Assembly (NCBI GenBank): GCA_002849045.2
Contig: NCRO01000583.1
Span: 1 to 5,225, forward strand
Reading direction: 5' to 3'
DNA length: 5,225 nt
Source of the DNA: Candidatus Sediminicultor secundus
GTDB taxonomy: Bacteria > Atribacterota > JS1 > SB-45 > 34-128
The stretch's first letter is position 1; each line of letters begins with the position of its first letter. Below the pieces are notes generated by a model. It ran no database searches and was not told the DNA's origin. It saw only the letters and a program-made list of their open reading frames with translations. Of the stretch, positions 5,195-5,225 are shown piece after piece. The translations under genes and the position numbers were made by a program.

Positions 5195-5225
5195 CTGTCT
5201 CTTATCTACATCTGACGCTGCCGAC
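5195..5225. other. Nextera (Tn5) sequencing-adapter remnant at the contig end
   Basis: From 5195 the sequence starts CTGTCTCTTAT and ends ACATCTGACGCTGCCGAC. This matches the reverse complement of the Illumina Nextera Read 1 transposase adapter (19-base mosaic end followed by GACGCTGCCGACGA) over 31 of its 33 bases, with two adjacent mismatches (AC expected, CT found at 5206-5207). It is library-construction sequence and not genomic; the two mismatches may explain why it survived trimming. Native sequence ends at about 5194. Confidence 0.95.

Noticed and set aside
5195..5225. Continuation of the nitrilase coding sequence
   Set aside because: The bases match the Nextera adapter and the translated VSYLHLTLPT does not look like the nitrilase region after FPESITTGF.

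Overview
The window is a single AT-rich fragment (roughly 40% G+C by eye). Every gene lies on the + strand, the genes are tightly packed, and each internal gene has a purine-rich Shine-Dalgarno sequence (AGGAGG, GGGGAG or AAGGAG type). This fits an anaerobic or Firmicutes-like bacterium, or a similar low-GC lineage, but the window holds no phylogenetic marker and no genus can be named. The 3' end carries a near-complete Illumina Nextera adapter remnant, so this is very probably the end of a short-read, probably metagenomic, contig.

Layout: (1) 1-1494, an FdrA/AllF-type protein related to succinyl-CoA synthetase, missing its N-terminus at the window edge. (2) 1491-1661, a 56-residue protein equivalent to the small C-terminal domain of enterobacterial FdrA, encoded here as a separate gene with an ATGA overlap. 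(3) 1677-2939, a complete DUF1116 protein (YlbE/AllG family). (4) 2954-4153, a family III (CaiB/BaiF) CoA-transferase. (5) 4180-4962, a PF04199 'cyclase family' metal-dependent hydrolase (kynurenine formamidase/isatin hydrolase fold). (6) 4971-5014, a probable Rho-independent terminator. (7) 5038-5194, the first 53 codons of a nitrilase-superfamily C-N hydrolase. (8) 5195-5225, the adapter sequence. There is no gene-free stretch over 300 bases, and I see no tRNA, rRNA, CRISPR or mobile element.

Functional reading: in E. coli, FdrA (AllF), YlbE (AllG) and YlbF (AllH, DUF2877) together have been reported to form oxamate carbamoyltransferase. That enzyme converts oxalurate and phosphate to oxamate and carbamoyl phosphate at the end of anaerobic allantoin use. 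Here the AllF and AllG equivalents are present. The position after allG that holds allH in E. coli is instead taken by a CoA-transferase, followed by a cyclase-type amide/lactam hydrolase and then a nitrilase. The most economical inference is a catabolic operon for a ureido or cyclic amide compound. In it, ring opening or amide hydrolysis would feed a carbamoyl-transfer (phosphorolysis) step, with CoA activation of the carbon skeleton. The actual substrate cannot be fixed from the sequence. The CoA-transferase lacks the glycine loop of formyl-CoA:oxalate CoA-transferase, so an oxalate endpoint is not assured.
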